DNA of 64,000 nucleotides, from assembly GCA_022559845.1 (NCBI GenBank), contig CM040121.1:570698140-570762139 (forward strand). The letters run 5' to 3'. Shown here piece by piece: positions 41,418-53,469 of this stretch. This DNA comes from Amorphophallus konjac. Taxonomy: Eukaryota > Streptophyta > Magnoliopsida > Alismatales > Araceae. Numbering within the stretch: position 1 is the stretch's first letter; each line of letters starts with the position of its first letter. Under the pieces are notes generated by a model. The model saw only the letters and a program-made list of their open reading frames with translations, was not told the DNA's origin and ran no database searches. The position numbers and the translations under genes are program-made.

Positions 41418-42900
41418 GTTAACTCTGACGAAAATTCGGCAGCATCTCCTCTTGACCCGGATGGTAAGGGGGGTAAAGGGGAACACGCCCACAAGGAGTG
41501 GCATGACTCAACGATTCGAGGTGCGTGCCGAGGCAGCAACACCTTTAAGAAAACTTTGGAAAACCTGGGGAAAACAATGAACGGGAAACACTGGGCCAAA
41601 ACATGCTGAGGGTGCAACGGATGGAGGGAGCCAGGTGTGCCGGGTGAAGGCAGGCCAAGGGTGTGCCGGTCAAGGCAGACTGGGAGGCGCACCAGGCAAG
41701 GCACAGAGGGTGCACCGGGCAACGTAGGCTAGGAAGTGCGTCGGCCATGGCACAGACTAACGAGTGTATCGGGCAAGAGGGCTAGGAGGTGTGCCGACCA
41801 AGGCACGGGCTAGAGAGTGCGCCCGGTGAAGCACCCTGAGGGTGTGCCGGGTAAGGGGGTGGCCACGGTGTATGCCGGGTTGGAGAGTTACTAGGGTGTG
41901 TCGGTTGAAAGCACAGGAGGAGTGTGCCGGTTGAAGATGCCAAGGGTGTGTCGAGCAAGGTAGGGCACCGTATCGAGAGGGTGGGCAGACCACCGTATCA
42001 GCGAAGGTGGTGAAAGCCACCATGTCAAGGTGGCAGGAGCCACCACATGAGGGGGGATGGTGAAGTCACCAGATGGAGGGGCAGAAGCTCGTCCCTGTGA
42101 GAGAGAGAGAGAGAGAGAGAGAAAGAGTCTGGGTCTCAACCATGGGCTGGTAGGACCCAAACGAGGCTACAAAGGATTTTCTCCCTGGCGGGCAAACCAC
42201 AGGGTGCTGCCCATAAGATGGGGCAGACCATGACCGCCTTCTCCTAGGAGGATTCTCCCTTTGAGGGGGGGATAGGATGGATAGGGCATCGTGAAAAGGG
42301 GAATCATGAACATGAAGAAAGCAACGTAAAAAAAAGAAAAGGGAACGCCATGAGCATCTAGCAAGCTTTCTTCTTTTATTCTCACCAAAGGAGCAGTCCA
42401 AATGAGCTAATACATTGAGAGGGAAAGAACAGAAAGGGTGAAAAGTCAAAATAAACACAGTGGGGAGGGGAACGGAGCACCAACTCCTCCCCTCCTATAG
42501 CTCACTCTCCTCTCTCTTCACTCTTCACTCCTTCGCACAGGTGGTGGCAGACCGGAGTAGCAGGCTCCCCCCCCTTTCTTCTCTTCTGGTCTTCTTCTTC
42601 TCTTCTATCTCTCTGGATAGCCAGCCAACCAGCCCCGCCCCTAATTCTTTCGATCTCCTTTTCTTTATACCCCTGGCCACGTTGACCATCTACTGACGAT
42701 GGGAGTCAATTGGAGGTTGACCCTCGGTCTTGTCTTTTGGCAGGGAGTGCCTGCGTGTCTGGGTGAGGCTTCGACAGCTGAGCAAACCCCAGCTGGCTTT
42801 GACGTGATCACGCTGTGCACCATGGGCTACATGCACGAGCATTCAATGCTCAGTGTTTGAAAGAAATAGAACATCGTGCTTTGGATGGGACTTCTGGCAG
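41418..42900. other. Repeat-rich flank with degenerate GTGCC minisatellite
   Basis: No gene recognised. Positions 41607-41965 hold degenerate repeats containing hairpins such as GTGCCGACCAAGGCAC. A GA microsatellite lies at 42099-42126. Pyrimidine-rich DNA at 42475-42660 has no coding signature. Confidence 0.6.
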
Positions 42901-43340
42901 GTGTGCCGCTGGGGGCACTTAGTGTGCCGCTGGAGGCTTTCGGCAGTGTGCCGCTGGGAGGCAGTTTGGAGGTGTGCCGTTGGGAGGCACCAGGGGTGTG
43001 CCGCTGCCGCTGGGAGGCAGTTTGGAGGTGTGCCGTTGGGAGGCACAAGGGGTTTGCCGCTGGAGGCATCAAAGGGTGTGCCGTTGGGAGGCAGTTTTGA
43101 GGTGTACCGTTGGGAGGCACCAGGGGTGTGCCACTGGAGGCATCAAAGGGTGTGCCGCTGGGAGGCACCAGGGGTGTGCCGTTGGAGGCATCAAAGGGTG
43201 GGCGTGCCGTTGGAGGGCACGAGATAGTGTGCCGTTGGAGGGGCACTTGGAAGTGTGCCGCTGGAGGCACCAGGGGAGTATGCCGTTGGAGGCTTGAGGA
43301 AGTGTGCCGCTGGAGGCACCAGGGCAGTGTGCCGCTAGAG
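42901..43340. repeat. GTGCC/GGCAC hairpin minisatellite
   Basis: At least 12 tandem units, 20-35 bases long, each of the type GTGTGCCGCTGGGAGGCACC, with arms GTGCC and GGCAC around a GCTGGGA-like loop. Some right arms decay to GGCATC or GGCAG. Open frames across it are by-products of the repeat. Confidence 0.8.
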
Positions 43341-43539
43341 GGCTTAAAGAGTGCTTCCTTTTCTTCTTCTCATCTTCTCTTCCCCTTTCTCCTCTTCTTT
43401 ATTCTCCTGCATGTAAACATGGGGTGAGAAATTTTTAGTGTCCACAAGTCATTTACACAGTACATCCATCGATTGCATGCAGGCATTCATAGGAAAATAA
43501 ATTGAAGCAACATGCATTATAAATCAAATGCAGATATTC

Positions 43540-44165
43540 ACCATTGATATCGGGAGTTCTCTGAGGGAGATATGGTGATGGCGATAGTGAGGTCTGAGAG
43601 ATTCCCTAGGGGTGGCCAGAGGAAGCTACTTCCACAAAGTTCAGATCCATTCAAAATAGTGAGACGAGTGGGGGCTAATGCATATGAGCATGATCTTCTT
43701 TCAGACATGCGAATCAGTCTCGTATTTAATGAGGAGGATTTGGTGCCTTTAGAGGAGCCTAGAGTTCCTTCTTCTAGTCTTGACCACTAGCCTTCCACAG
43801 ACACTATTGGTTCCCCATCGCATCCCTACTCACCTATAGTCTTTGAGACACTACCCACTCCACCGGAGATACCTCATGCACCTACACGGCATGATCAGAT
43901 TCAGACTATATTAGAGGATCAGGTGGCCTCCACCAATGATTGTGGTTGCCAGTTGTATTTGGTTCAATGGAAAGAGGGACCAGCATCAAACAATGCTTGG
44001 ATCACTGGCGAGGAGTTCCAATGGGTCTACCCAGACATGTATGAGTAGTACCACAACTTTCTTTCATCGAAGTCAAACATTTTCAAGCCGGAGAGAATTG
44101 ATGGAGGTCGTGGGCTGAGACGTAGCCAGAGGCCCAGAAAGCCTAACAAGTGTTATCTATATTAG
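43540..44165 (+). pseudogene. Integrase C-terminus and chromodomain of a chromovirus (Reina-like)
   Basis: One reading frame, with two TAG stops (43788 and about 44046), encodes the end of a Ty3/gypsy integrase (RSERFPRGG, DPFKIVRRVGANAYEHDL, FNEEDLV). After a Pro-rich linker comes a chromodomain-like stretch (ILEDQV, QLYLVQWKEGP, AWITGEEFQ) and a tail resembling FKPERIDGG. This layout is that of plant chromoviruses, closest by recognition to Reina/CRM types. No RT lies upstream, so it is an isolated fragment. Confidence 0.75.
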
Positions 44166-44247
44166 CATTCATTTGTTTATTTATTTATGGTTAATTAGAT
44201 AATATTTGACTTTCATGAGTATATTCATTTTTTATTATACTTTTGGA

Positions 44248-44749
44248 TAGGGTTGTCAATGGGCCGGGCCGGCCCGACAGGCCCGCGGGCTTGGCCCGAT
44301 TTCGGGACAGGCCGCAAGATCTTTTTCGGCTCGCGGGCTTTTAGTCGGGCCTAAAAGTCAGGCCCGACTAGGCCCGTGGGCCTGGCTCCGACTTTGAGTT
44401 TGACTCGTTCTTTTTTTTTATTCTCACTTCAAATTTTAAAAATTACTTAGTTAAAATTATGTTATTTTTAAATTTTAAAAATTTTAAAACTCTCTTTTCG
44501 TATAAATTATATAATTAATATCAACATTTTAATTAATTTAGTAAGACTATAAATTTTATATTGTTAAATATATTAATTTTATTATTTTTATTATTTTATT
44601 TAAGTTGTCGGCTCAAGTTGAGCCTTAGTTGGGCTTTGTATTCTTTAAATAGTGTCGGGCCTGACCCAGCTCGGCCCGACATAAGTCGGGTCAGGCTCGG
44701 GCTTTAATATTGACAAGTCGGACCCGGGCCCAACCCATTGACAGCCCTA
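44248..44749. mobile_element. hAT-type MITE copy 1 (502 bp)
   Basis: Terminal inverted repeats start TAGGGTTGTCAATGGG and end CCCATTGACAGCCCTA. The 8-bp target duplication CTTTTGGA is perfect (44240-44247 and 44750-44757). The interior is GC-rich GGCCCGAC near the ends and AT-rich in the middle. There is no transposase. The 8-bp duplication is typical of hAT. Confidence 0.9.
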
Positions 44750-45110
44750 CTTTTGGACCTCGGTATAATTTTTCGTTGGTTTTATAAATTGTGGTGCTAA
44801 CCCTAATTGGAGGGGCAATGATAAGAGAAGAAAGAAATGTTTAGCCGTCGTGTTCCTCTGGCGAGAGGATGATCCCCCACTCTCTTCTCATGGCGTAAGG
44901 CCAAAACCCTTCTATTCTTTTCTTCCTCTTCCTCTTCAACTACTTCATCTTCTTCTCCACCGTTCCAACTTCCCCTTCACTTTTTCATCTATTTTTTTAT
45001 TCTCTTCTTCAATTATTTTCTTCCACTTCCTCGATTGTGCGCTCCACCCACCCACTATGAAGACTATTGATGCCATTCCTCAGCGAGCAATCGCCACCAT
45101 CATTAGTGAC

Positions 45111-46130
45111 TGTAGACATACTATTTTTGACATCACATTGAGTAAATCGCATATCACATCATAATATCTCAAAGTGGCTCTCATTATTAAATTATTTTAG
45201 TGATTTTTTAATTTCTTAATTTTTTTGAAATTTTCTATGATTTTGATTTGTGCCTCGAACAAGTTAAAAAAATTTAAAAGGCATCCCTCTTGTAGGACGT
45301 CATTTGTAAGACACCATTTAAATTTTTAAAACCCTAAAAAATAAATAAAAAATAATTAAACGATGTCTCATTTGTAGGATGCCATTTAATTTAAAAAAAT
45401 GATAAGAAAAGGGAAAATGGAGAAAACATCCCCTTCTTGAGACGCATTTTAAGAAGCGTCCTATTAATAGGACGTGTTTCAAATGTCAAATTTGTTAACC
45501 GTTTGACAAATGTGCTTCTGGATGCCGGAAACACATCTTGAAGGTGGGACACGTCTTTTAAAATACGTCAGTGCTTGCGTCACGACCTTTGATGAATCAG
45601 GTGTTCAAAATGATTAGGGGACGCTTCAACTCTGAAGAGGTGTCTGGTCAACAGTCCTATCCTAGGGATGTCTTTTTGGTCTGCCTATCTATAAATAGGG
45701 CACCCCCTCCCACAAACAAAGGGCTTCAAAATGGTGGCTTTGAAATTCTAGCTTCAAAATCCTGTTGAGAGGTGGAGGAAACTCTGAAGAAATTTCTCCG
45801 AGCTCGTAAAATATTCTTTTGGAATTTTATCATAGTATTTTTCACCTTTTTCATCTAAAATGGGTTTAAAACAACACCAACAAGGTGTGTATTTGTTCAT
45901 GATGTTATTGTTCTTTCATCACAAGGGATTAATACTACATTGCCCTTATTTCTAATTCAATTCGGTGTTTGTTTCATTTCTTACAAGGGTAATCAAAGGA
46001 AAGCTCTCTTCATCAACTGGCTGAGAGAAGAGAAAGAAGAAACCCTAACAAATCTCCCGCATCCAAAGTATTATGCATGATCGCTTTCCTTTCTATTTTT
46101 GGGGTCTTCGACCCTTGGCGATCACACTAC
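45111..46130 (+). repeat. Third Tat-like LTR fragment, copy 1
   Basis: Starts TGTAGACATA. It contains degenerate palindromes with GGATGCC/GACGTC arms, a TATAAATAG at 45690, and a downstream part matching the element 2/3 LTR (GGTTTAAAA...AACACCAAC, ending CTTGGCGATCAC at 46116-46125). The 3' limit is unclear. Confidence 0.65.
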
Positions 46131-46498
46131 ATGCATCACACACGTACTCACGCGTGATTTTCTGTTAAAACCCGCGAGGACAACTCCCGCGGTCGTCTCC
46201 CTTACATTCTTCTTATCGTTCCGTGGTGTTTACAGTGGCCACCTCCAGCCATCCTCACCCCCACGCCGGCGTCAGCATCATGTGACCTGCAGCCCGCCGC
46301 AGCGCCAATTGATCACCACCGCCAGCCTCCGTCCATCAATGCAACAGAGCCCCGCCGCGTTGTCACTCTATGCCAGTGCCCATGCGGTCGGCCAGCACCC
46401 CCACGGTGCCTCCACGCCCAACAAATGAACAAAGCGGCACTGTACCACGCTACCGTCCTCGTTGTCCGCAACCGCCATGTCACGAGCAGACTCGCTGG
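46131..46498 (+). other. GC-rich unassigned sequence
   Basis: CCGCC-rich DNA with chance open frames on both strands. Present also in the other duplicate (60936-61340). It may be the U5 end of the LTR or flanking DNA; I see no protein family. Confidence 0.4.
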
Positions 46499-47028
46499 TA
46501 GGGTTGTCAATGGGCCAGGCCCGAGTCAGGCTTAGGTCGGCCTGGCCCGGGCCCGACTTATCAATATTAAGGCCTGAGCCCGACCCGGACCCGAGCTATG
46601 TCAGTCCGGGCCCAAGCTATGTCGGGCCGGGCCAGGTCGGGCTCAATATTATTAAAAAATTGTAAAGCTCGACTAAGGCCCGGCCCGGCCCGACAACTTA
46701 AATAAAAATTAAAAATTAAAAATTAAGAAAAACTAATACATTTAATAATATAAAATTTATAATCTCACTAAATTAACTAAAATTTTGATATTAATTACAT
46801 AATTTGTATAAAATTGAGTTTTAAAATTTTTAATTAAGTATAATAATATAATTTTAACTAAGTAATTTTTAAAATTTGAAAGAAGAAAAAAAAAAGAACG
46901 GGCCGAACTTAAAGTCCGAACCCAACCCTTGCCCGTGGGCCTAGTCAGGTAAGATTTTTAGACCCGCCTAAGAACTCATGGGTCTGACCGGGAGCCTATC
47001 GGACCGGTCTGATCCATTGACAGCCTTA
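46499..47028. mobile_element. hAT-type MITE copy 2 (530 bp)
   Basis: Same terminal repeats as copy 1 (TAGGGTTGTCAATGGG; end CATTGACAGCCTTA) but inserted in the opposite internal orientation. The 8-bp target duplication is CTCGCTGG at 46491 and CTCGCCGG at 47029, one mismatch. The duplicate block has an empty site, CTCGTCGG, near 61329. Confidence 0.9.
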
Positions 47029-48180
47029 CTCGCCGGCATCACCCGCGATCATCATCCGCAACTGTCACACCACGAGCAGACTCATCGACCTTCCCCACGC
47101 CGTTCCGCGTCGTCCTTGGCCGCCAATCCGTGCGAGTAGGCTTTACCTTTCATCCCCGACACCAGCGCCCAACGCCGCCGGCCCTCCTGCCACGACGACC
47201 TCCTACCACGCCGCCATCCCCTACAACCCTGCTCCACCGCGAACCCCAACAGCTACCGCCGATCATCTCCACTGCAAGTTCTCATGGCCAAGCACAACTG
47301 CGACTCTCCCACGTGGCCTGCCGTGCTCTGCCAGGCCTCCAGCCCCCATTGCAACTGCCTCCCTCGGTCGGCCTAGACGCCCTTCCCTGTGCGTCCAACT
47401 GCTACGCGCACGCGACTGGCTCCCGCTAGCTACGCACGACTATTGTTGTTCCTCGCCGCCAACGGTGTCCATCCTTATTGGCCACTGCTACAGTCTTTGT
47501 CCACCTGTCGCAGGCCATCCAGATCATTGGCCACATCACCCGACAGCCACCAGAACCAGGTATCTACCGTTGGTCCCTGATTAATTTGTTCTCAAGTTGA
47601 TCGGCCGTGAGACAGAGTCTCGATTGTAAGTTGTGCCAGGTTAATCTGATTACCCCCACATCTTTATATTGATTTATTCACTTATCTGGTGGGAGAGATA
47701 CAGTCGTGCATTAAGAGTTATTTGAGCCACTTATATATGGTGAGAGTGTGATACGAGTTTTTAAGCCTTGATATTTACGGTGATATTTTATACTGAGACT
47801 TAATACATTTTAATTAAATTTACTTTTCACGCCATCTGACTGCACACATACAAACGTCCTAGCCTTCATGCATCAATGGGGATGCATATGATGGAGGAGA
47901 ATAAGGGCGATTAGAAGTTCATGTATCACTAATGTTCCCCTGGATTTGGACTCCACACTACACTTGGATCGAGCAACATGGTTTCCCATAGATTCATTGC
48001 GACGGTGGCAACTATGAGCGGCGATTTATGAGAGCAATTATAGGAACGGTCAAGCATTGTTAGGATAGTTGTCACATATGTAATACGTACAAAGAGCATG
48101 CACCGCAATCATCATCAGGAAATAAAAAAATTTGTGACAATTAATCAAAAAACGTCACCATTGAACTTGTTGGCCTACCA
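47029..48180. other. Unassigned sequence, mostly missing from the other duplicate
   Basis: 47029-47330 continues the CCGCC-rich sequence. 47331-48179 has no counterpart in copy 2. Open frames such as 47130-47429 lack any domain. No gene called. Confidence 0.45.
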
Positions 48181-48773
48181 CAACCATTCCAATTTAAATT
48201 GGGCCGAGATTGTGGTCGCACGACCACTAAAGTGCTTGCAAGAGGCTTTCGATGTCTCGTGGCAGGAAAATCTCAGATTTGACTCCGCAGCAAAAGAGTT
48301 TATTTAGCTCACATTTAATTTTCAAAAGATGCGAGTTTGAAAGTTACAAATCTTGGAGGCAAAAAATGTGCATGCGTTTATTGTCGTTAGATTTGAACTC
48401 AAATCTCTACCATTTCGTGTAAAAAACTCAATTATCACGGTATTAAATTCTCGATCATAAAAAAAATCAAAATAAATGTTAAAGAGTTTGCAGAAAGGAT
48501 AGGGTGTACTATGGTAAAGCCCTCACGCTTGACCCTTTCTTTTCTATGGAATGGGATCCCCTACTTCACTTTTATGACACCATTTGTAGTTCAGTCAAAC
48601 CTCAGCCCTTCATCAGCTTGGACATTTACTTCTCTCGTGGAAATCAAATGCTTACAAAGTAAGAAATAATGTAGACGAATGGTTAAGATAGAATGGAGCA
48701 GAAGATGGTGTGGGGAAATAGATTAGAGGATCTCAATCCATTTTCTATATAATGACGTCATCACAAATCATAG

Positions 48774-48878
48774 CCTCTCTCTCTCTCTCTCTATCATGTC
48801 AGGCTACTTATAAATTTCCAGCAACTTCTAGTAATTATAATTTTTTTTGCATAATTGTATGATTATTCTAAGTCATTG

Positions 48879-48921
<43 letters not shown>
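48774..48921. repeat. CT microsatellites with CG tail
   Basis: (CT)n at 48774-48792 and 48881-48913, followed by (CG)4. The matching tract in the other duplicate (62277-62333) is longer. Confidence 0.9.
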
Positions 48922-48923
<2 letters not shown>

Positions 48924-49325
48924 TTACGTTACTACTTAACCTATAAATCATATATATTACGTAATTTGAGACGGCAAGAATATGAAAGATCATTTATTTG
49001 GAACCTCGTTATATGAGCTGTGAGATATAATGTCAATCTCCATATATTTGAAGGGCACATGTGTTATGTATTCATTAACGTAGTTATGTGTAGGTAAGAA
49101 AGACACAAATTTTAAGATTAAAAAATTATATAATTTTTAGATATGTTTATAAAAATATTATTATTAAAATGAATTTATAAAAAAACACGTATACATCGCT
49201 ACTTTAAATTAAATAGTGTAAATATATCGTCACCGTAATCGCTCGTTACCATCGTCAATTTAACCATAATTAACCTTAATTAGACGTGTAAAAAAATTAA
49301 ATTACACTCAATTTAAAAAGAAAAT

Positions 49326-49910
49326 GTGCAACACCTCTCTCCTCCTTATGGGCTGCCCTCACTCCCCCTACAATGGTGGACAGCCCGCCCCCCGCACTGT
49401 CGGACCCCCCCTCCCCTTGCGCCCCTGTTAGACCCCCCTCCCCATCCCTCTGCTCTGTCGGACGCCCCCCCATTCCCCTCCTACCGAACCCCCATATGCA
49501 TCCCCCTACTGTCTCAGATCACCCCCCCATTACCCTGTCGCCGAACCCCCATCCGCATCCCCCTCCACTACCAGGAACCCCCTCCCCCACCGTCTTACTC
49601 CCCTCCCAACCCCCCTTCTATGCCAGACACCCCCCAATTAATCCCCCTTGTTGTCGGACGGGGCTCCTACGATTGCGAGACCCCCCTCCCTGTACTCTCT
49701 CTCTCTCTCTCAGTGTGACCCTTGTCAAAGTTGAACCCCTCGCCAGAATCACCCCTCCTGATCAATGGGAGCCCATCTTCCCCTGCCATTTCTCTCCCTC
49801 CCTCCCTCTCTCTCTTCATAGTCGACCCTCTCGCAAGAATCACCCCTCCTCATTAGCGGGAGCCCATCTCCCCCTGCCCATCTCCCTCTCTCTCTCTCTC
49901 TCTAAGTAAT
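49326..49910. repeat. C-rich tract with degenerate repeats, copy 1
   Basis: Repeated CCCCCC runs separated by CGGAC, CGAACCCCCAT and CTGTC segments; the minus strand therefore has many G-runs able to form quadruplexes. The open frame (Pro/His/Ser-rich) reflects composition. Matches 62745-63400. Confidence 0.75.
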
Positions 49911-50509
49911 GAACAGTATATTGGCCATTTAACACCCAACTAATGAGAATATTGACATCTTTTTTGAATATTCGTAGCCAACGAAAGTTAATCACAATGG
50001 TAGTTATGCACTTTTTTATTTAACGTAGTGATACGTCTTATAATACATTTCTAAAATTTTTTTTAACAAATTCACTTTTAAAAATATTTTATATACAAAA
50101 GTCACATATTTCATCCACCGTCTAATTCAAAGTTGGATGGAAAAAGAAGGTGTCAATTAAGATAGAATGACTCTGATACCCCCGATCTCTCGCCTACGAT
50201 AGAGGAACCACTTTTCCCTCATAAGATTCGCCATCTGGCCCATCTACCGTGTCAGATGCTCTGTCGCGGACACGGCCTCTTATTCGTAGCCGGCAACTTT
50301 CGACGCATATAAAAGATGAAGACTTTTAAGAGAGTGGATGACTTTAATATGTAGACTAAAATGGGATGGGATTAGGTGAAAAGTTTTTTACATATATATT
50401 TCTACAAACTTTAGTTATATATATGTTACAACAATGAATCTACCTTCGAGTTAAATGTCGTAGAGATTTGACGAGGTCATATAATCTTAATGATATTTTT
50501 TAATTATTA

Positions 50510-51230
50510 TATATGAGGAGGGCCCATCCTGCTGGCCCAATATCCCCCGGTATCCTTCCCGTAGTCGGAGTCCAACTCTGCAGGCCCACCATGTCACCCG
50601 GATGGCCCGTTACGCCCCCTGTCCTGCCAAGGCTAGCGTCGCACCTGTATGCGCCCACTCCGATAGCGGCCACTGCTATGCATTGATAGCGAATGGCGTC
50701 TCACTCCGACGATGATACTGATACACCGCCCACGCCACCCCTCTTGACGACACCAGTTCGCTCCCTCTCCGACGGGCTATGTCGCATTAATAGTCGGCGC
50801 CCTTGTCGTATTGATGGCGCAGCTACCACCTCGACAGAAATGACAAGTCAACACCCATGTTCCCTGCTCTGTCAAGCACGTGAATTGGGCGGCTCACGCC
50901 TTTCCTTCCCGGTCACGGCAACCCTGTGGTCAACCCTCCCGACAATGGTATAAAAGAACCCTATCCCAATGGCCAGGAGGTAAGGAAGAAAAAGAGAGCA
51001 AAACCTAACAAGTATCTCCCATCGAGCTCCTTACTTCTCCCTCTAGCACTCCACTCTCTCAGTCGCTCCATAATTGCCTGACTTGACCGTCTGAGGGTTA
51101 TCCCCTGAGATAATTTTCAGGGCTCCTTCTGAGATTTTCCCGATGTTCACAGGTCCTTCTTCCGGTAAGACTCGAGGTCACGTTTCACCAACTATTGAAG
51201 GTGTTGGTCGAGAGGTAGGTAACTATTTTT
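50510..51230 (+). other. LTR-like insertion between P450-flank segments
   Basis: Homology to the P450 upstream region (about 55990-56090, resuming near 56220) is interrupted here. The insert starts TGAGGAGGGCCC and has TATAAAAG at 50950. It then shows GACTTGACCGTCTGAGGG, a motif common in the R/U5 of plant Ty3/gypsy LTRs (recognition only). The right boundary is not defined. Confidence 0.4.
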
Positions 51231-51354
51231 TGACTGTTATAATATATTAATACTTTTATAATATTTGTATAATAATATTTTTTAAAAGTTAACGGCATAA
51301 CAAATGTAAATGTATAAATGTAATTAGACGGGTATGCATTTAAAAAAGATTAAT

Positions 51355-51676
51355 TTGTTGACCCGTTGAGGGTTTTATTTTTGTCGTTCTCTCTCGCTTT
51401 TGCACGCCTACTTGGTGTGTAGAGATATGCACAATGACATATAAAGATAATCCCAGCTTCGCATCATATTCGTCGACCACATCTCCGGCCACCTCCAACC
51501 CCCAATCGGGACTCTAGAGCTGCCATGCATGCCCGACTGTTCGTCCTTCTCTCTTCCTACCTCGGTGTAGTGCTCGCTGCCCTCTTCCATGGGAGGAAGC
51601 CTTCCCCATAGTCGGGAACATCATGTCACTCGCCCGGCCATCCCATCTCCAACTTCGAGTCCACCCTCCGTGAGGT
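51355..51676 (+). pseudogene. CYP89A-type P450 pseudogene, 5' fragment
   Basis: 51355-51524 matches the region just upstream of the intact P450 (GTTGAGGGTTT, TTGTCGTTCTCTC). From the ATG at 51525 the sequence follows the first 60 codons (GCTCGCTGCCCTC, CCATAGTCGG, CTTCGAGTCC). The proline-rich hinge is deleted, the frame shifts to a stop, and homology ends at about 51676. Confidence 0.85.
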
Positions 51677-53078
51677 ATAACAGAAGAAAAAGGACCACAT
51701 TGTAGGCAGCATATGAGCATGTGTGACGGTCACACACATTCACCTGGGTCACCGTTGCCTGAAGGAAAATTTTAAAAAGTTTACTTGGTGCACGTCGCAC
51801 CATGGATGTGTAATTGACCCGAGTGTGCACTAAGCATAACTCTACCCCAAAGACATACAGTATCCACGGCCCAGCCATGTCAAGCTCTCCTAACGGCCTC
51901 TATTATTGGGCCTCTGAATGATGGGGACATCAAAGTATAGATAGGTCAGATTAAATTGTGCTTGTTATCATAATTTTTATTACATAATTATATAAATATT
52001 TTTTTGTAAATTTAATTACTAGAAACATTATTCTTATAAAAGTTGGTGTGCATATGTATACTGATTTCGGTCACGTGTAGTGACTATTGTCTAATCCAGG
52101 GCTCTCGCTTAGTTTCAAGATTTCAAAAATATCATCATGACTGGTTAGCGCCAACTGATCAGCGCATCTTTATGATATCATGATCCACTCCACATTCTGT
52201 AGTCCCCGTTGCTCTGATTGCCACGCCACTCCGTGCAATCTTTTAAGTACACAAGCCTTATCGTCTCTCGCACTCTTCACCAACTTACGGCTATAATAGG
52301 AGGTCTTCACGGCCTCCTCCAAGTATACAAGCCAGTGCAATCCCAAGTCTAAGGTTATCAAGGCTATGCTATCTAGGTCATGCTAGCTCTTTTCCTCCCA
52401 TTTCGCAGGCCGCCGTTAAGGGTCCTACGCATTCTTGTCTCCAAAGAGCCTTCTTTCATTCTTTTTGCTTGTTTACTAACTTAAACATCGTAGTGTTTTC
52501 CTGGGTGATCCCTATCCTAGTAAGAACTTCTTTTCTTTGCACGAAGAATCTTCACAAGATCCTCTCATGACAGTAGACATCTTGGACAGCCCAATAGAGA
52601 ACCTATGCAAAGTTCTCTCTGGAGTCTGGACCTCGATAGGAGGATCTTACATGGCCAGTCCCAACTCCGCCGATGACAAAGTGTCTCTATCTCCAACCGT
52701 TGACGATGGCTCTTCCCCGAGAGGTCTTCTAATGAAGATCTTTGTTTGTATCACCTCAAATGGTGATACAACTCTTATGCTAGCTTTCACCTGAGCTTCC
52801 CTCCAAATGCACCCTGGGGCAAGGTTCTCAACTCGCACTCGGTGCCGCTATTCAGTGTCTTCAACTTAGTATTTCCTCTTGGAAGACCCATGCATCGACC
52901 ACTCAAGTTTCCGTCGATCAAACGTGGGTCTCCAACCTGACCACCTCGAGTTCTCATGCTCCTCCAACTCTTGGCCTTGGAAGTGAGACCAATGAAACCA
53001 TAGCCTCCCGGCGCTTGTCTAGAGATGCTCCCGGAGCCTCTCAAATCAATTCCCAACTCCAATGGTGCCCTCATCTTA
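51677..53078. other. No recognisable gene
   Basis: Mixed low-information DNA with short frames such as 52537-52794. I see no domain, repeat boundary or RNA gene. Confidence 0.5.
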
Positions 53079-53364
53079 GGGCCCCTTTGGTTGGGATTGT
53101 TCAAGTGATTTTTTTTAAAAAATTCCTGCTTTGAACAAATGTCAGAGTATCATAGATTTTAGACCTCGAAATCCACCCCGAAGCTCCATGAGATGAGTTT
53201 TTGTATATATTATTTAACACCCCTCCTTTTGTGTCTTTCTCTCTCTATTTTAAAAAATCCACCTAACATAAAAATTGAGATAATTTTGGGTCATTTAGTT
53301 GAGATAAAATTATGCTGGAGATTTCAATGATTAAAATCTCCTAATGATATGAAACAAACGGGCC
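53079..53364. mobile_element. Tourist-like (PIF/Harbinger) MITE (286 bp)
   Basis: Terminal inverted repeats GGGCCCCTTTGGTT and AACAAACGGGCC (imperfect) flanked by TTA on both sides (53076-53078 and 53365-53367). The interior is AT-rich without coding capacity. Confidence 0.75.
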
Positions 53365-53469
53365 TTAGAGACTCGGTTTAAAAGTTCGGCTCTTGAGACC
53401 CATTCTCCTCTCTCTCATGCTTTATATATTAACCTGGCTATTATTTCTTGGGCTCTGTACCCTTACCAT

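Larger units (their letters stand above)
45078..50342 (+). repeat. Segmental duplication copy 1
   Basis: Collinear with 59535-63828, starting at shared CCTCAGCGAGCAA and ending at AGAGTGGATGACT. Differences: a hAT MITE (46499-47028) only here, about 850 bases (47331-48179) only here, and about 250 bases only in the other copy. It covers the LTR fragment, CT microsatellite and C-rich tract. Confidence 0.88.

Noticed and set aside
42853..43427. Repeat proteins rich in Val-Cys-Arg-Trp
   Set aside because: Overlapping frames in all phases are by-products of the GTGCC minisatellite.
46099..46428. Gene in CCGCC-rich DNA
   Set aside because: Open on both strands through composition; the duplicate at 60881-61327 changes frame.
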